Of a DNA stretch of 64,000 nt, positions 26,383-38,900 are shown one piece after another. A model generated the notes under the pieces. That model was not told where the DNA came from, searched no databases, and was given only the letters and a program-made list of their open reading frames with translations. Source of the stretch: Sordaria brevicollis (lineage: Eukaryota; Ascomycota; Sordariomycetes; Sordariales; Sordariaceae); the NCBI GenBank assembly GCA_033439795.1, contig JAUTDP010000004.1:1984001-2048000 (forward strand), given 5' to 3'. The position numbers and the translations under genes were made by a program. Each line of letters starts with the position of its first letter. Position 1 is the stretch's first letter.

Positions 26383-28705
26383 ATGCGTGGACACTTCTGG
26401 GCCGTCCCGGCCGTATTGGCCGCCGTCATTGACTCGGCTGTTGCTAAGCCAGTCACTACCACCACCACGGCCAGCCCAACTGTTCCAACCAGTGAGCCTT
26501 GTGCGGTTGTGAGCAGCTCATGGGCTTCTCAGAAGGCTGCCAACCCTTCAGGTGAGTTCATCCCTCAAGAGACACTCCTCAAGAACTTGGGCTAACAAAC
26601 CAAAAGCCACCCCAACTGTGGCCGCCGCTCTTGCCTACGAGTGTCTGAACTCGATTCCTCTCGGAAAGGCCGCTGCCATCGAGCTCGTAGACTCGCTTAG
26701 GCCCTACATCGACTGGCAGAGTGACTCGGCCTACAAGGCCAAACCTCCCAAGGAGTATCCCTACCCAGGTTACGACCTCTTTGGCGCTCTGGACAAGGTC
26801 AAGGCCAAGCTGCAGGCCGACAAGTACGCCAACGAGTACCAGTTCCAGCAAGAGCTATACACGACCGTCTTCGGTCCCGGCCACGATGGCCACTTCGTCT
26901 TCTACCCTGATGCCCTGACACGGGTGTTCGAGTGGCGCCGCCAGCGCTCCTTGATCTCCATCAGCGAGGACGGCAAGTCTTTGCCCGTCATCAAGGTGTA
27001 CGAGGACGTTATGGCCAACCCAAAGACGGCCTCGGTCGTCAAGCTGATCAACGGCATCGACGCAGCCACCTACCTGGCCAAGACCATCGACGCCGCGGGC
27101 TTCAGCCAGGACCCCGACGCCAACTACAACTCCATGTTCTACCAGAAGGCCACCGTCGCCAACAGCGGGTCAACCGGCTATTTCGCCAACGGCGGCCGTA
27201 TCCGGTACATCTACCAGGGCGCCAACACCACCCTGACCTTTGCCAACGGCACCAGCGTGACTCTGGAGAACCAAGCCGCCGTCAAAGCCGACATGACCGG
27301 CGTCACCTCCGGCGCAGCCTACTACGCCAAGTTCTGCAATCCCAACGGCGTCTCCTCTGCCGCCACCTCCGAAAGCGCCGCCGCCGCTCCCGCCGCCAAC
27401 GTCCCCGGCTACCCCAAGCCCGTAATCATCACCTCCGACGCCGTCGTATCCGGCTACTTCCTCGAAGGTGCCGGATACGAAGACGTAGCCGTCATCGCCC
27501 TCTTAGCCTTCTCCTCGCAATCCATCGCCGAGTTCCAAGCCGTCGTCCAAGATTTTCTTGCTGAAGCCGTCGCAGCCGGTAAAACAAAACTGATCGTCGA
27601 CTTCCAAAACAACGGCGGCGGCTACATCCTCCAAGGATACGACTTCTTCCGCCAACTTTTCCCCTCCATCGTCCAAGACGGTTACTCCCGGTGGAAAGAA
27701 ACCGACTCCTACAACGCCATGGCTGAGATCGTCAGCGACCGCGTCGCGGGCGTAAACCCATACACCAACCCCGACGGCGACCTAGTTGAGGATTATGAAT
27801 CCTGGTTTAACTACCGCTACGATCTCAACCTGACCAACCAGCCCTTCCCCTCTTTTGCGTCAAAATTCTCTCCCCACGTTTATGCCAACACCCCCTACAC
27901 CAACCTAATGCGCTGGAACCTCAACGACAACCTCACCACCACCAACGACACCTACGGAATGGGCATCGAAATCACCGGCTACGGCTCCCTTAATCCCTCC
28001 GTCGTCTCGCAGCCCTTTGACGCCTCCAATATCGTAATCCTCTACGACGGCGTCTGCGCCTCCACCTGCACCCTCGCCTCGGAATTCCTTCGCATCCAGG
28101 CTGGCGTGCAAAGCATCGCAATGGGCGGCCGCCCCAACCATAACCTCATTCAGGGCGTAGGCGGCGTCAAGGGCGCGCAAGTCTTGCAATACCGCAACAT
28201 CTACTCTTACGCCAAAAAATACCTGCCGTTCGCCAAGACCGACTCCCAGAAAAAGGCCCTCTCGAAATTCTCGTTGCTGCCGATTAACAGGTCCAGTTCA
28301 GCAGCTGTTAACGTGCGCGACCAGATCTTGAGAGATAACGTCAACGATGGCATCCCCGCTCAGTTCGTGGTTGAAGAGTCAGAGTGTCGCCTGTTTTGGA
28401 CGTTGGATATGGTTAAAGATGTTAGCGCGGTGTGGAAGAGGGCGGCGGATGTGGCGTTTAATAAGGGCAAGTGTAGTGTGGGCGGGATTAAGCCTGGGAA
28501 GGGTAAGGGGCCGAAGCCGGGTCATGGTGGTGGTAAACCTGGTGGACCTGGGAAGGGTAAAGGTGGGAAGAGGTTGTCGGAGATTGTGAGGGAAGAGGAG
28601 GCCAAGATGGGTGTTTCGGCGTTTGGTGGGAAGGGAAGTGGTAAGAAGACGCAGCAGCAGATTGAGGATTGGGAAGCGATTTATAAGTTGGAGGTTATTC
28701 CTTGA
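26383..28705 (+). CDS. Secreted S41-family (tail-specific-type) serine protease
   Basis: Two exons, 26383-26551 and 26607-28705, encode 755 residues; the intron runs from GTGAGT to AAAAG with a GCTAAC branch. Residues 1-21 form a signal peptide with an AVA cleavage site before Lys22. A Thr/Pro linker follows. The S41 core includes LIVDFQNNGGGY (about residues 384-395), the strand that precedes the active-site region, and YDGVCASTCTLASEF, where Ser542 in C-A-S-T is the likely nucleophile; MGGRPNHNLIQGVGG lies downstream. This pattern is typical of fungal CtpA/S41-like secreted proteins. Residues about 700-735 are Gly/Lys/Pro-rich (KPGKGKGPKPGHGGGKPGG), an unusual basic tail that may bind cell-wall polymers (inference). 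Codon use is strongly C-ending, consistent with good expression. Bounded by the divergent promoter on the left and convergent with EF3 on the right. Confidence 0.85.
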
Positions 28706-29538
28706 ACGATGAGAGAGGGGCTTCTTGGATATGAAGAGTTGAGTTGGATATAGGAGATGGTAGGGGGAGTACATGTTTGTATGAGCGAACTTGCGTACAT
28801 AGTGATACCCAACATAATGAAGAGCATGATGAACGACCACTGTGAATCTGTGATGGTAATATTGAGGTGAGTTAGTACCGAGGGCAAAAAAAATACCGGT
28901 CTTCATAAAGTCGCACTTGCGCTGTCATGGTGTTTAATTGCGCGAATGAACGCGAAGAATCACAAATGCTGAATGTCGATTGATGTTGCAACCTGCAAGT
29001 GTTGTGTTCGCCCAAGAACTTGGCCTTCGAGATGTTGGGCTGTTTGAAATCACGTGACGTCATGAACTTCGAACAAAAGTACCAGAGAAGGCGGCATCCA
29101 GATCATAAACACCAAAGAAATCGATCAAATTCACAAAAGCGAACATTGCACTATTAGACATGTGTTGTATGTAATCAAGTGTGACTTTTAAGTCGTCTAT
29201 CATCTAGAACATCATGCATCTCTTTCGTAATATCCACGTTGGGTATCCTCCTTTTTCCTCCATATAGGCACACCATGAAGACATCAAATTGGACAGGACA
29301 CATCTTGGGGGTCTCCAGTCCCCAAGAGTTCACAGTCCCCTGCCTCCCGGTCACCCAGTAGAACGATACGCTGCAACGGTCGTCACGCAAGAGAAATTAT
29401 GATCTAAAAGCTCATAACACCAAAGTAGACGCAAAACCCACAATGCCTGACCATGCAAACCGGACCCAGAAAAAGCAACTTTTGATCTCCGTTGACAAAG
29501 TGAAATCAGTCTTGTACCACCCATCAGCAACGAGTGAT
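28706..29538. other. Convergent intergenic region, S41 gene and EF3
   Basis: Holds the 3' ends of the two convergent genes. No coding sequence or RNA gene recognised. AT-richer stretches near 28880 and 29160 may serve as polyadenylation regions. Confidence 0.5.
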
Positions 29539-32500
29539 TTAGAAGTCGTCCTCATCAGAGAAGACCTAAGAGACAAACGAGTTAGTGAACCTGTTCATAC
29601 AAAAGCAAAGGGTATAGGATTGTTAAACGTACCTCCTCACCACGCTTGCGGCGGGCCATGCGCTCCTTCTTCTTCTTGCGGAGCTCGGCGGAAGAAAGCT
29701 TGGCCTTCTTCTTGGTGGAGACGATCTTGTTGCCCATGGCGTCGAACTTCTCCTCCTCCTCGCCGTCATCCTCCTTGAGACGGGGACCAGAGCCCTGGCC
29801 CTGAACCCAGTTGTGGCCGGAAGGAGTCATCTTGCCGTCCATGACAGCCCAGACTTCCTCAGTCAAGTCCTTGGTGAACTCGGCGGAGTGAGTAATGATG
29901 ATGACACCACCCTCGAACTTCTTGAGGGCCTTGGAAAGGGCACCAAGAGAGTCACGATCGAGATAGTTGGTAGGCTCATCAAGGACGATCAAGTGAGGAC
30001 GCTGCCAAGAGCAGGCGGCAAGGACGACCTTGACACGCTGGCCACCGGAGAGACCGCGCATGCGGGAGTGAGAAACAAGCTCGGCATCGAGACCGAAGTT
30101 GGCGCAGTGAGACTCAATCTCCTTGCGGACAAGGGGACGGAACTGACCGGAAGCAAGAGCCTCCTTCATATCGACCTCAGCAACCATCTTCTGATGAGAA
30201 GCGAGAAGCTCGTTACGGGGCAACCAAGCGTTGTCAGCGGTCATCATGGGGACCCAGCGCTCGTTCTTCATGCCAATGTTCTCACCAATGGCGAAAGAGC
30301 ACTCGTACTCGTAGGAGTTCTTGAACTTTCTACGGGCGTGGATGCCAATGACACGACGGTGAGTACCCTCGACCTTGAAGACCTTGTTCATGGCCTCCTC
30401 ATCGGCCTCGGTGATGATCTTGTTGGCACGATCCATGGTCTCACGATCCTCACCAGTCTGGAAACGCCACTGGATGTACTCGGAGGGAGTCTTGTCGAGG
30501 TGGTTATCGATGTGGGCGAAAGCGTGCTGCTTGATGTAGGCGATACGGATGTTCTCGTGCTGGTAGATCTCACCGGCGGTGGGGATGAGCTCACCAGTGA
30601 GGACGTTGATGAGGGTGGACTTGCCGGCACCGTTGGGGCCAATGACGGCAATACGGGAGCCGAGCGAGCACTGGAAGGAGATGTCGGAAATCTGGGGCTT
30701 GGCAGTACCGGGGTACTGGAAGGACATCTTGGTGGCACGGAGAATGGCCTTGGCCTTGGTCTTGACACCCTCGAGGAAACCGGGCTCGGGGAAGGTGAAC
30801 TCCATCTCGGAGGCACCGAGCTCGTAGTAGGACTTGGCGGAGGGGACGCGAGCGACGAAGTCCTTGAGGTTACCACGGTAACGCTTAAGCTTGAAGCGCT
30901 CGTAGTGGATAATGTGCTGGCAGACGTTGTCAAGGAAGCCAGAGTCGTGAGAGACGATGATGGAAGTGCAGGGAGAGGACTTGAGGTAATCCTCGAGCCA
31001 CTTAACGTTCTTGACATCCAAATGGTTGGTAGGCTCATCGAGGAGAAGAATATCGGGAGCCTCGAAGACGGCACGGCACAAGGCGAGCTTCATCTTCCAA
31101 CCACCGGAAAGGGCGGAGATGTCGTTCTTGATCATGTCAGTGGAGAAGCCGAACTCAGCGAGCTTGGCCTCGACATCAGCCTGGGAGGTCTCGACACCGG
31201 CCTCCTTGAGCTTCTTCATGGTCCAGTCGATGGTAGTCATCTCAGTATCAGCGGAGTCAAGGTCGTGCTCAACGAAGACAGTCTTGACCTCAGACTGCTT
31301 GGGGAAACCCTCGACCTGCTCGTTGTTGATGGCGCGCATGAGAGTGGACTTGCCGGAACCGTTGGGACCGCAAAGACCGTAGCGCTGGCCACGCTTGAGA
31401 CGAAGGTGAGTCTGGTTGAGAAGGATCTTGGCACCGTAGGCAAGGGAGAAGGTGCAGTTGCAGAGATCCTCACCCTCCTCCTCGTCAGCCTCGGCCTCAT
31501 CGGCCTCAGCGGCACCGGGGGTAGCCTTCTTGCGGAGGGCATCGGTGAGAGCCTCGGACTCAGCGTCACCAACGATGACGGTGAGGTAGGGCTTGACGGC
31601 CTCAGCCCAGATGGAGGACTCGGTGGCCTTCTCATCGACGAGCTGACCGGCAATGGCGGCAATGTACTCGACGACAGCGGGGAACTTCTCAGCAGCGGCG
31701 GAGAACTTGCTGCCAAGGACCTCCTTAAGGTGGCCGAGGACGATCTTGACATCGCCGGGGTTCTTGGCCTCGGGGATCTTGCCATCGACAACGTTACCGA
31801 CGCGGGTAAGGGTGTCAAGAGCCTGCTTGGTCTTCTCACGAGCCTCGGGATCAGCGAGGTTGTCGTAGTTCTTCTGGAGACCGGGCATCATCTTGGGCAA
31901 GAAAGGAGCAACGACGTTGGGGTCGTCGACGAGCTTGCACATGTTGTCGACAATGACGGCGGACTTACGCTTGATGGCGGTGTCGCGCTCAGCGAGACCA
32001 CGATCAAGGAGAGGAACCATGAGGGCAAGAGTGGGCTCCTGGACCTCAGTGACGAAGGTGGTGGCACCGAGCAAGTGAACGGTCTCGGGGACGTTCTCGG
32101 GCTTGGCGATACACTTGATGAGCTCGGGAATGAAACGCTCGATATCACGGTTGACAATAAGCTGGCAGAGCTTCTCCATGGTCTGGTAGGCGCGCTCCTT
32201 GACCTCCTTCTTGGTATCCCACATGGCCTCAGAGACGACGGGGATGAGGTCGGGGACACGGAGACCGAGCTGGACGGGAGCGGTGCGGATGAGGGTATCG
32301 ATGAAGTCGAGGGCGGTCATCTTCTCGGGCCACTTCTGAGCGTTGCGGATGGTGTCGATGAGAGGGGGGAGGGTGGCCTTGACGGCGTTGGGGTTGAGGG
32401 CCTCAGCGATGGCAAGAGCGGCAGCAATGGCGGCGTTCTTGACAGCGGTGATCTTGTCACCAGCGGCAGCGAAGACGCTGGGGAGGAGGGAGATCAGGTA

Positions 32501-33216
32501 GGGCTCAACGTGGGCGGAAACCTCAGAGTGCTGAGCGATAGCCTGGATGGCAGAAAGAGCCTTCTCGCGAACGGCGGCATCCTTCTTGTTGGCGAGCTGC
32601 TTCTTGAGCGCCTCGACAGTCCTGTTGGTGGTTCACATGTTAGCACGATGTTCTCCAAATTTTTTGGTGTCTGTGTTTGTGCGTTGGTAAGGGATTGCCC
32701 GACTTGGGACACCGATGCCTGCACCGAATGGACGATGCTCATTCGACGAACTCGACCCCAATTTTACAAAGGGTCGCTTCGTCCAAAATGGCACCGTCGT
32801 GCTGGGAGGCCACCATATTGGTGACCGACCCTTGGGAAGAGGCATTTGTGTCTGATGTCCTTTCAGCACCACACACAAAGCGAGGCAGGCCCCCCACTCC
32901 ACTTTTGGCGGGGTGGGCACCATTCCGGCGCTAAATGTGATGCTGCTGAAATTTTTTGACGGCGACGCCAAGATAGACGCCATGATAGGGCAATGGAGGG
33001 GCTGATACGACCCAACAGAAAAAAATCTGCGAGCCCTGGTGATGATGATAGGGAGTCTTACTTGACGGGGGTATCAAGGTCCTCGATGCGACCGTTGATG
33101 AAAGAGGCAACAGCGGCGGAAGCCTCCTTGACGGCGTCGGCCTCGTTGGCGATGGTGAGCTTCTGCATGAGCTCATCAAGAACCTTGAGGCTCTGGGCGT
33201 TCTCCTTGGCGGACAT
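29539..33216 (-). CDS. tef3: Translation elongation factor 3 (ABC-F ATPase)
   Basis: Fungal-specific ribosomal ATPase that helps clear the E-site tRNA during elongation. Three exons, 33216-33062, 32621-29633 and 29565-29539, join in frame to 1056 residues, close to yeast EF3 (1044). Order: N-terminal HEAT-repeat region (about 1-320), four-helix segment, ABC1 with Walker [10 protein letters not shown] (about 470-478), signature LSGGWK and [11 protein letters not shown] (about 555-580), ABC2 with GPNGAGKST (about 710), a chromodomain-like insert (about 800-880), then [13 protein letters not shown] (about 907) and [12 protein letters not shown], and a Lys-rich tail. The last exon supplies only VFSDEDDF. 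The first intron is 440 nt, long for this genome and common in highly expressed fungal translation genes. Codon bias is extreme (C- and G-ending), as expected for an abundant protein. All catalytic motifs are intact. Confidence 0.97.
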
Positions 33217-35379
33217 GATGACTGATTTTTGTCGTGGAGTCGACGGAAAAAGAGTTGGTGTCTAGGTCGGAGAGAGCAAAAAAGAGACAAGTGCCGTCGG
33301 TCTGATCGAAGCAAGCGACTTGAATATGGAAGAGTCGGGGAGGTTTTCGATGGAGGGTCGAAAAGGATTCCTGGACTCGAGTGATCGGCTCTTCTAGAGA
33401 AGTCGCACGAAAAATAAAAAAGACTGAGTGGAGGGCGTTCGCGGAGAACGAAACAGTCGTAGAGAAAAAGAATGGAGGTCAAACCTGAGAAAAAAGGAAG
33501 AGGGGAGGGAGGGCAGTGGACTGGGCCGGGGGACGGAGCAAAATATTTAACCAGGTCCCTGTGGAGTGGGAAATTTCTTGGGCGGCGGATTTTGCTGCAG
33601 TGAAGGCGGCGACAGATGTGCGCACAGGCTTTTTTTTTGCCAGTCGTTGCAGCCTTTTCCACTTGCAGCAGTCAAAAAAAAAGTTTGGGTGTGGTGAAGT
33701 GGTCGAGGGACCCACTTGTATGGCGCCGGTGGAGGGGGGTAGAGGGGCTAAAGAGGGGGGTCTGAGTCTAATGAGGCGGGGCGATTCGTTGGAGGGCGTC
33801 GTTGGCCGAAAAAGTTTTTTTTCTCTTTCCCTTCACTCCGCCGTCCACTCTCTGGGCAGGTTTTCTTGCTGTTGCTGCAGCCTTTTTCGTTCACCAGCCA
33901 GGCAAGAACGGGAACCTGGACAACGTGGCCAGGGTTTTACAAATCCCCCAGCCCACGCAACCGGGTCCAGTTCACTGGAGTTTGGTTGTCCTCTTCACAC
34001 ATTGCCATCACCAAGTTTGGGAATTTTGCCTCTGCAATTCTGAATCTTCACTCGTTCTGCTGTTCACTCATACCTTGCTTGTACTTACCAGTCACCGGCT
34101 TTGCTACTTTTTGATCTCTGGGGCAATCCCCGTCTCTCGGTCTGAACTCGACTCTCAAGGTCCTCTTCACAGTAGGTAACAAACCGATCACAAGCGTCGG
34201 CGGTTGACAACAATTCAACGACTCCCTTCCGTCTCTCCTTCACTTTGCCCCTCCATTGATTGGCTTCAGGTTCAAACACACTTGGCGGGCTGCCGACTCA
34301 GACATCCCTGCCTGTCCTTGACGATCCCCTGCTTATCTCTTTATCAGACGCCCCCACCATTCCTGATTTGGCTGTCGAGGAGGGCGGTGAGCCGAAGCGT
34401 TATGCAAAAAGTTGAGTGCTGGCCAGATGTCTCTTCACAGTTCACAGTTGCCGCTGATGCTTGCATTGAACAACGTCTTCATTTCTAGAGGTATCATCAC
34501 CATCACGGTCCATTCAAAGATCCGTCCTCGGCAAAAAGGGCCAGGTTTGAAACCCCAAGTCGAGCCCCAGTATCAAACTGGTGTGGCAAGTTGATGGGGT
34601 TCGTCGAGTGCACACTCCATCCGCCTTGGCCGCTTTGGTGGAGCAGAGGTTTGACCTTCAGGATGGAAAAAGCAGGCACTGACAAGTGTCTCCCTGCTTT
34701 CTTGACTGCAATTCATACCACTCGGATGAACTTGGTCGAGTCTTTGGGATATCCGAGCAAACGACAAATGTCTAAACCCCCTTTTACCTCTTTGTATACA
34801 TTGTACCTGGACCGTCACGGCGTGGCTGACTGTACAAGGCAATATCGGGGATAAGCCTCATTAGAGGGTTGGGGAATCACAAGCATCACATCAATCAAGC
34901 ATGAGGCATTCGGCGTGGGATGGTGGGTGAGATGGATGATTTCGATAGGAGCACCAGCACCAGAAACCAGATCCGGATGCGACACATGCTGCCCTCTGCC
35001 GTGTCCCTTTCCACACCCATCACATTTGATCCGTATCTTGTCCAGAGGATGTACCAGTTGGTACTCTTTACCAGCCTCAGATATTGTTGAACGTCGGCGA
35101 AATTCATACATGAAAGTCGTTGAGTGACGAGGCCAAAGGCTGAGTAGCGACTTGGGTTTCTCTTCATCGCCACCTACGCAAGTACGTTTATTCATCAACT
35201 CATTGCCCGTATTGACGACAAATTTTCGTTCTTCGGTACCTGTCGAGCTTTTCCCACTTAATCACCTCGAGCCATCTCACTGGGAGTTAGGTATCTTTGC
35301 CTCCCTCCATCTACCACACACGGCTCTTGTTGTTAATCGTTCTAGTCGTTGACAAACATTGCCACCGAGTCCATCCTCC
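33217..35379. other. Long 5' region of EF3, no gene recognised
   Basis: About 2.2 kb upstream of EF3 up to the transposon border. Pyrimidine-rich tracts near the EF3 start (plus-strand purine runs about 33395-33500) fit the promoter of a strongly transcribed gene. Several short frames exist on both strands but none has recognisable protein content or convincing introns. Confidence 0.5.
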
Positions 35380-35410
35380 GGGCCCCGATCGATAACTGAC
35401 CGCTTGGGCG
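35380..35410 (+). repeat. Left terminal inverted repeat
   Basis: Starts GGGCCCCGATCGATAAC and runs through GACCGCTTGGG. Pairs with 46565-46595 on the opposite strand with about three mismatches. Confidence 0.7.
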
Positions 35411-35700
35411 GGCGGTCCAGGTTTTTTCAAGTTTTTTCCCCGCCAAAAAGAATTTCCGAGCCGACTAAACTGGTTTTGGTAGCAATTGTATAGGGATTTT
35501 GATTATATCTCTCGGACCGCTAGAAATTGACTCCGCTTTTTTGTACCGTACCAAGAAGCTCTAAAACAGGGCCACAAATTTCTAAATAGAATTTAAACTC
35601 GTAATATTTTACCGTTTTCTTAATATTGGACCGCTGGGTTCTAAACTTCTAGAAATTAGGCGGTCCCGAATATAATTAACGATTTTATTAGTATTTTATA

Positions 35701-35986
35701 TATTAAGGGACAGCGTTGGCACCGTTAAGTATATGATGAAATATATGTTATTATACGAAGGAAGGGAAGGGAGAAGTATATACGGAGGACTAAATATATA
35801 AGCGCGAGCCTATACCCTAGTCCGTGCGCACCCACGTAATACTACACGTAACTATAGGTGACTAGATTTAAATTATATCGAATTATAATATACGTACTAT
35901 AGTCGGGAATGGTCGCTAGGGATTTAAGTACTTATATAGGTAGTTAATACGTATACCGGGTATAATATAGGTATAATCCTATAATA
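35701..35986 (-). repeat. Gypsy LTR (3' LTR of the minus-strand element)
   Basis: 286 bp, aligned end to end with 43098-43383; shared landmarks include CGCGAGCCTATACCCTAG and GTACTATAGTCGGGAAT. It is more heavily RIP-mutated than the other copy. Confidence 0.88.
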
Positions 35987-36006
35987 TTATCCCCCCTCAA
36001 AAAAAG
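35987..36006 (-). other. Polypurine tract of Gypsy element
   Basis: On the minus strand reads TTTTTTTGAGGGGGGATAA immediately before the 3' LTR, the position where plus-strand DNA synthesis is primed in LTR elements. Its place fixes the orientation of the element. Confidence 0.75.
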
Positions 36007-38619
36007 TTCGTAAAATTAAAAAAATTTATATATACGTATAATTATAACCTAAAATCCTTTATTAATTTATTAAATATTTCTAACCGTAACGTTAATTATA
36101 TTTTAAATTATTTATTTATTAAAAATCGTATAATCTTCGTTATTATTTCTATAAATCCTTCCTCTACCTCCTTTTCGGTTAGTAATAATTCCGTTTTAGA
36201 AATAGCGAATCGTTATACTAGGCGGGCGGAGCGGCGGCGTAAAATATAAGACTTAATATTAGCGTCGGATTATTCGTTACGGATAATAGAGTCCGTTATT
36301 GGGTATTCTCCTTCTTATTCGAAGTAGTCGAAAAGCTCCTTAATATAAGGCGGTATTAATTTATCGGAATAATCGTAGTAAAATTCCTAAAAACGTATTT
36401 TATAATTAATAACGTTATTAACCTTTTTTTAAGTAAGGTCGTAATTGCCCTTTTATTTAATTAAATAATATTAATAATAATTCTCTCCTTTCTACTTAAT
36501 ATTTAATAATTTATCGAATCCTTATTTAATATATTCTTCGTAATCGTTAATACGAATTATAATTTTGCCTTCGTTAGCGTAAACATTGGAATCGACGATT
36601 TGGCCGGGGAGACCCTAGCCGGTTTAATATTAAATTATCGATACGTAAAAGATTAATAAGTATTTTATATTATTAGGTAATTATAATTTAATAATATATA
36701 AATTTATTTTTAAAATTTTAAATAATCCTTCTTAATGGGGGGAGAATTTAGCGTATAAGCGACCGCTAATTAAATTAGACGTATCGAATAGGACGGTATC
36801 CCCTTCTTTATATTTTATTAAATCGACCCGCTTTTTATTAGCGTTTTTTTCGTATTGGTTTTAATTACGTTTAATTTATTAAATTACGAAATCCTAAATT
36901 TTATAAAAGCGGTCGGCGAATTCGTTAATTTTATAATACTCTTTTAATTATACGGGTAATAATATTAGCGGTAAAGGGTTATAAAATTCGGTATTTATAT
37001 AGAAATAATAATTATAATTAACGAAGAAAAGTAATAAATTTATTAACGAAGATATTGCGTTATTACCGGCGAATTCTACGAAGGGAAGTTATTTAGCCCA
37101 ATCGGTTTATACCTAATTAATATATAATCGGAGGTATTATTTTATTTCTACGTTAATATATTCGGTTTGGGCGTTCGTTTAAAAGTAGAAAGCGGAGGTT
37201 AAAGTACGTTTAATATTTAAACGTTAATATAAGGAAGATTAGAATTATAATACGAATTAAATATTTTTATCCGAAAGGATAAAATTTAAAAGGTTATAAA
37301 AGTAATAAACGTAATCGATAAAATATTCGGCTAATTCTTCTACCGATAACGTAACCGTTAATATAAAATACCGTATTTTTATTAACCGGTTAACAATAAC
37401 GTAAATATATTTAAATTTTTAATTAAAATAGAAATTACCGGGGAATAGAATAATATAATCGATGGAAATATAAATCTAGGGAATTAGCGCGACGGGTAGG
37501 GTTTTAAGGAAGTTGGCGGAATTACGTTTAAGGAATTTAATCTTTATATAAAATAAGTAGGTTTTATAAAATGTATATATATTATTAATTATACCTTTTT
37601 AATAGAATTCTCGGGATAAGAGTTCGTAAGTAGCGTTGCGATTAAGGTGGCCCGCGCTAAGCGAATTATATTGGCGATTAATTAATTAGAATTGGAATTC
37701 TTTATTATAAAAGTTGATTATTATACGGTCGCGCTATTTAATAATATTATTAAAGGTAATTTAATATTTATTAAAGGCTTTATAAAGGATTTTACGAATC
37801 GAAATTAATTAATTATAATTATTTAGGTCGTTTAAGGTAGAGATTACTTTTTAAAAAAATACGGAATTTTTATAATTATTTAAAATAATATTATTAATTA
37901 ATTTATTTTCGTAGTTATTTATTAAGGAGAGGGAGTAATAAGAGGTTAAGTTTTCTTTATCGAGATAGCCGTTTACGAATTATAAGGGTTAAAGAAGGGT
38001 ACGTTAATGGGCGGCGAAGTATTCGTTTTTAATACCCGCGGAGATATCGTTAAATTTCCTATTAAGGGTATCGGGGCGTAAATTCTTTAATTTTAAGGTA
38101 TATTAAATTTAAAAATTAAAACGTAATAAGAATTACAACTAGCGTATATACCGTTATATAAATTATTTATTAATTATAAAAGTCTTTAAATTTTTATAGT
38201 CCGTTAAAATATTAAATAGTTATTATATTCCTTTAAATTCGGGCTACTATTCCTCTAACGCTTTAATAATAACTAAGAATTTTTTATTATAAACATTGTA
38301 ATTATATTCCTAGGCTATATATTTTACTAAAAAATAAGCGATTAGGTATAATATTCCGTCGTCGTTATATTATAAAAGCGTACCCCTTATTACTTAATTA
38401 AATATATTTATTTCGATTACGGTCTTTTTAATTTAATTATAAATCTTTAATATAGGTTTAGTCGTAAAGGCTTTCTTTAATACGTTAAAAACGGACTAAT
38501 AGTAGTTAAATTATAATTATAATACGTTTTTTTTTATTAATTCGTATAATAGGGATATTATCGTCGAAAATGCTTTAATAAAACGTTAATAAAAATTCGC
38601 GAAGCTAAAGAATTATTAA

Positions 38620-38900
38620 AGCGATTTTTTAAATTAAAGGGGCGCCTAATCGAATATAGTTTTAATTTTATTTAAATTTATTTCAATACTGCTTAATATA
38701 ATAATTAAGCCGAAGTATTTTATATATTTCGTATAGAATTTATATTTATCGATATTTACGCTTAAACTGGCTTTAATTAAGCGTTCGAAAATATTATTAA
38801 CGTATTGCTCGTAATCCTTTTTATTATTAGAATATATAAAGATATTATCGAAATAAGCGGTCGCGTAAACGTTGAGAATATTATATAAAATATCGTTAAT
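38620..38900 (-). pseudogene. Reverse transcriptase fragment (Gypsy), RIP-inactivated
   Basis: Minus-strand translation reads YFDNIFIYSNN at the catalytic box (family: YxDDIL.YS; the second Asp is Asn), then KDYEQYVNNIFERL and VNIDKYKF, then KYIKYFGLIII, which match the conserved 'H...V...L...L...KC.F....V.YLG..I' run of Gypsy RT in order and spacing. In this part there are few in-frame stops, but the active-site Asp-to-Asn change makes it non-functional. Confidence 0.85.

Noticed and set aside
29813..32824. A 1003-codon open frame antisense to EF3
   Set aside because: It is the mirror of EF3's extreme codon bias: C/G-ending codons leave few stops on the opposite strand. The product is a repetitive Leu/Gly/Asp-rich string with no domain.
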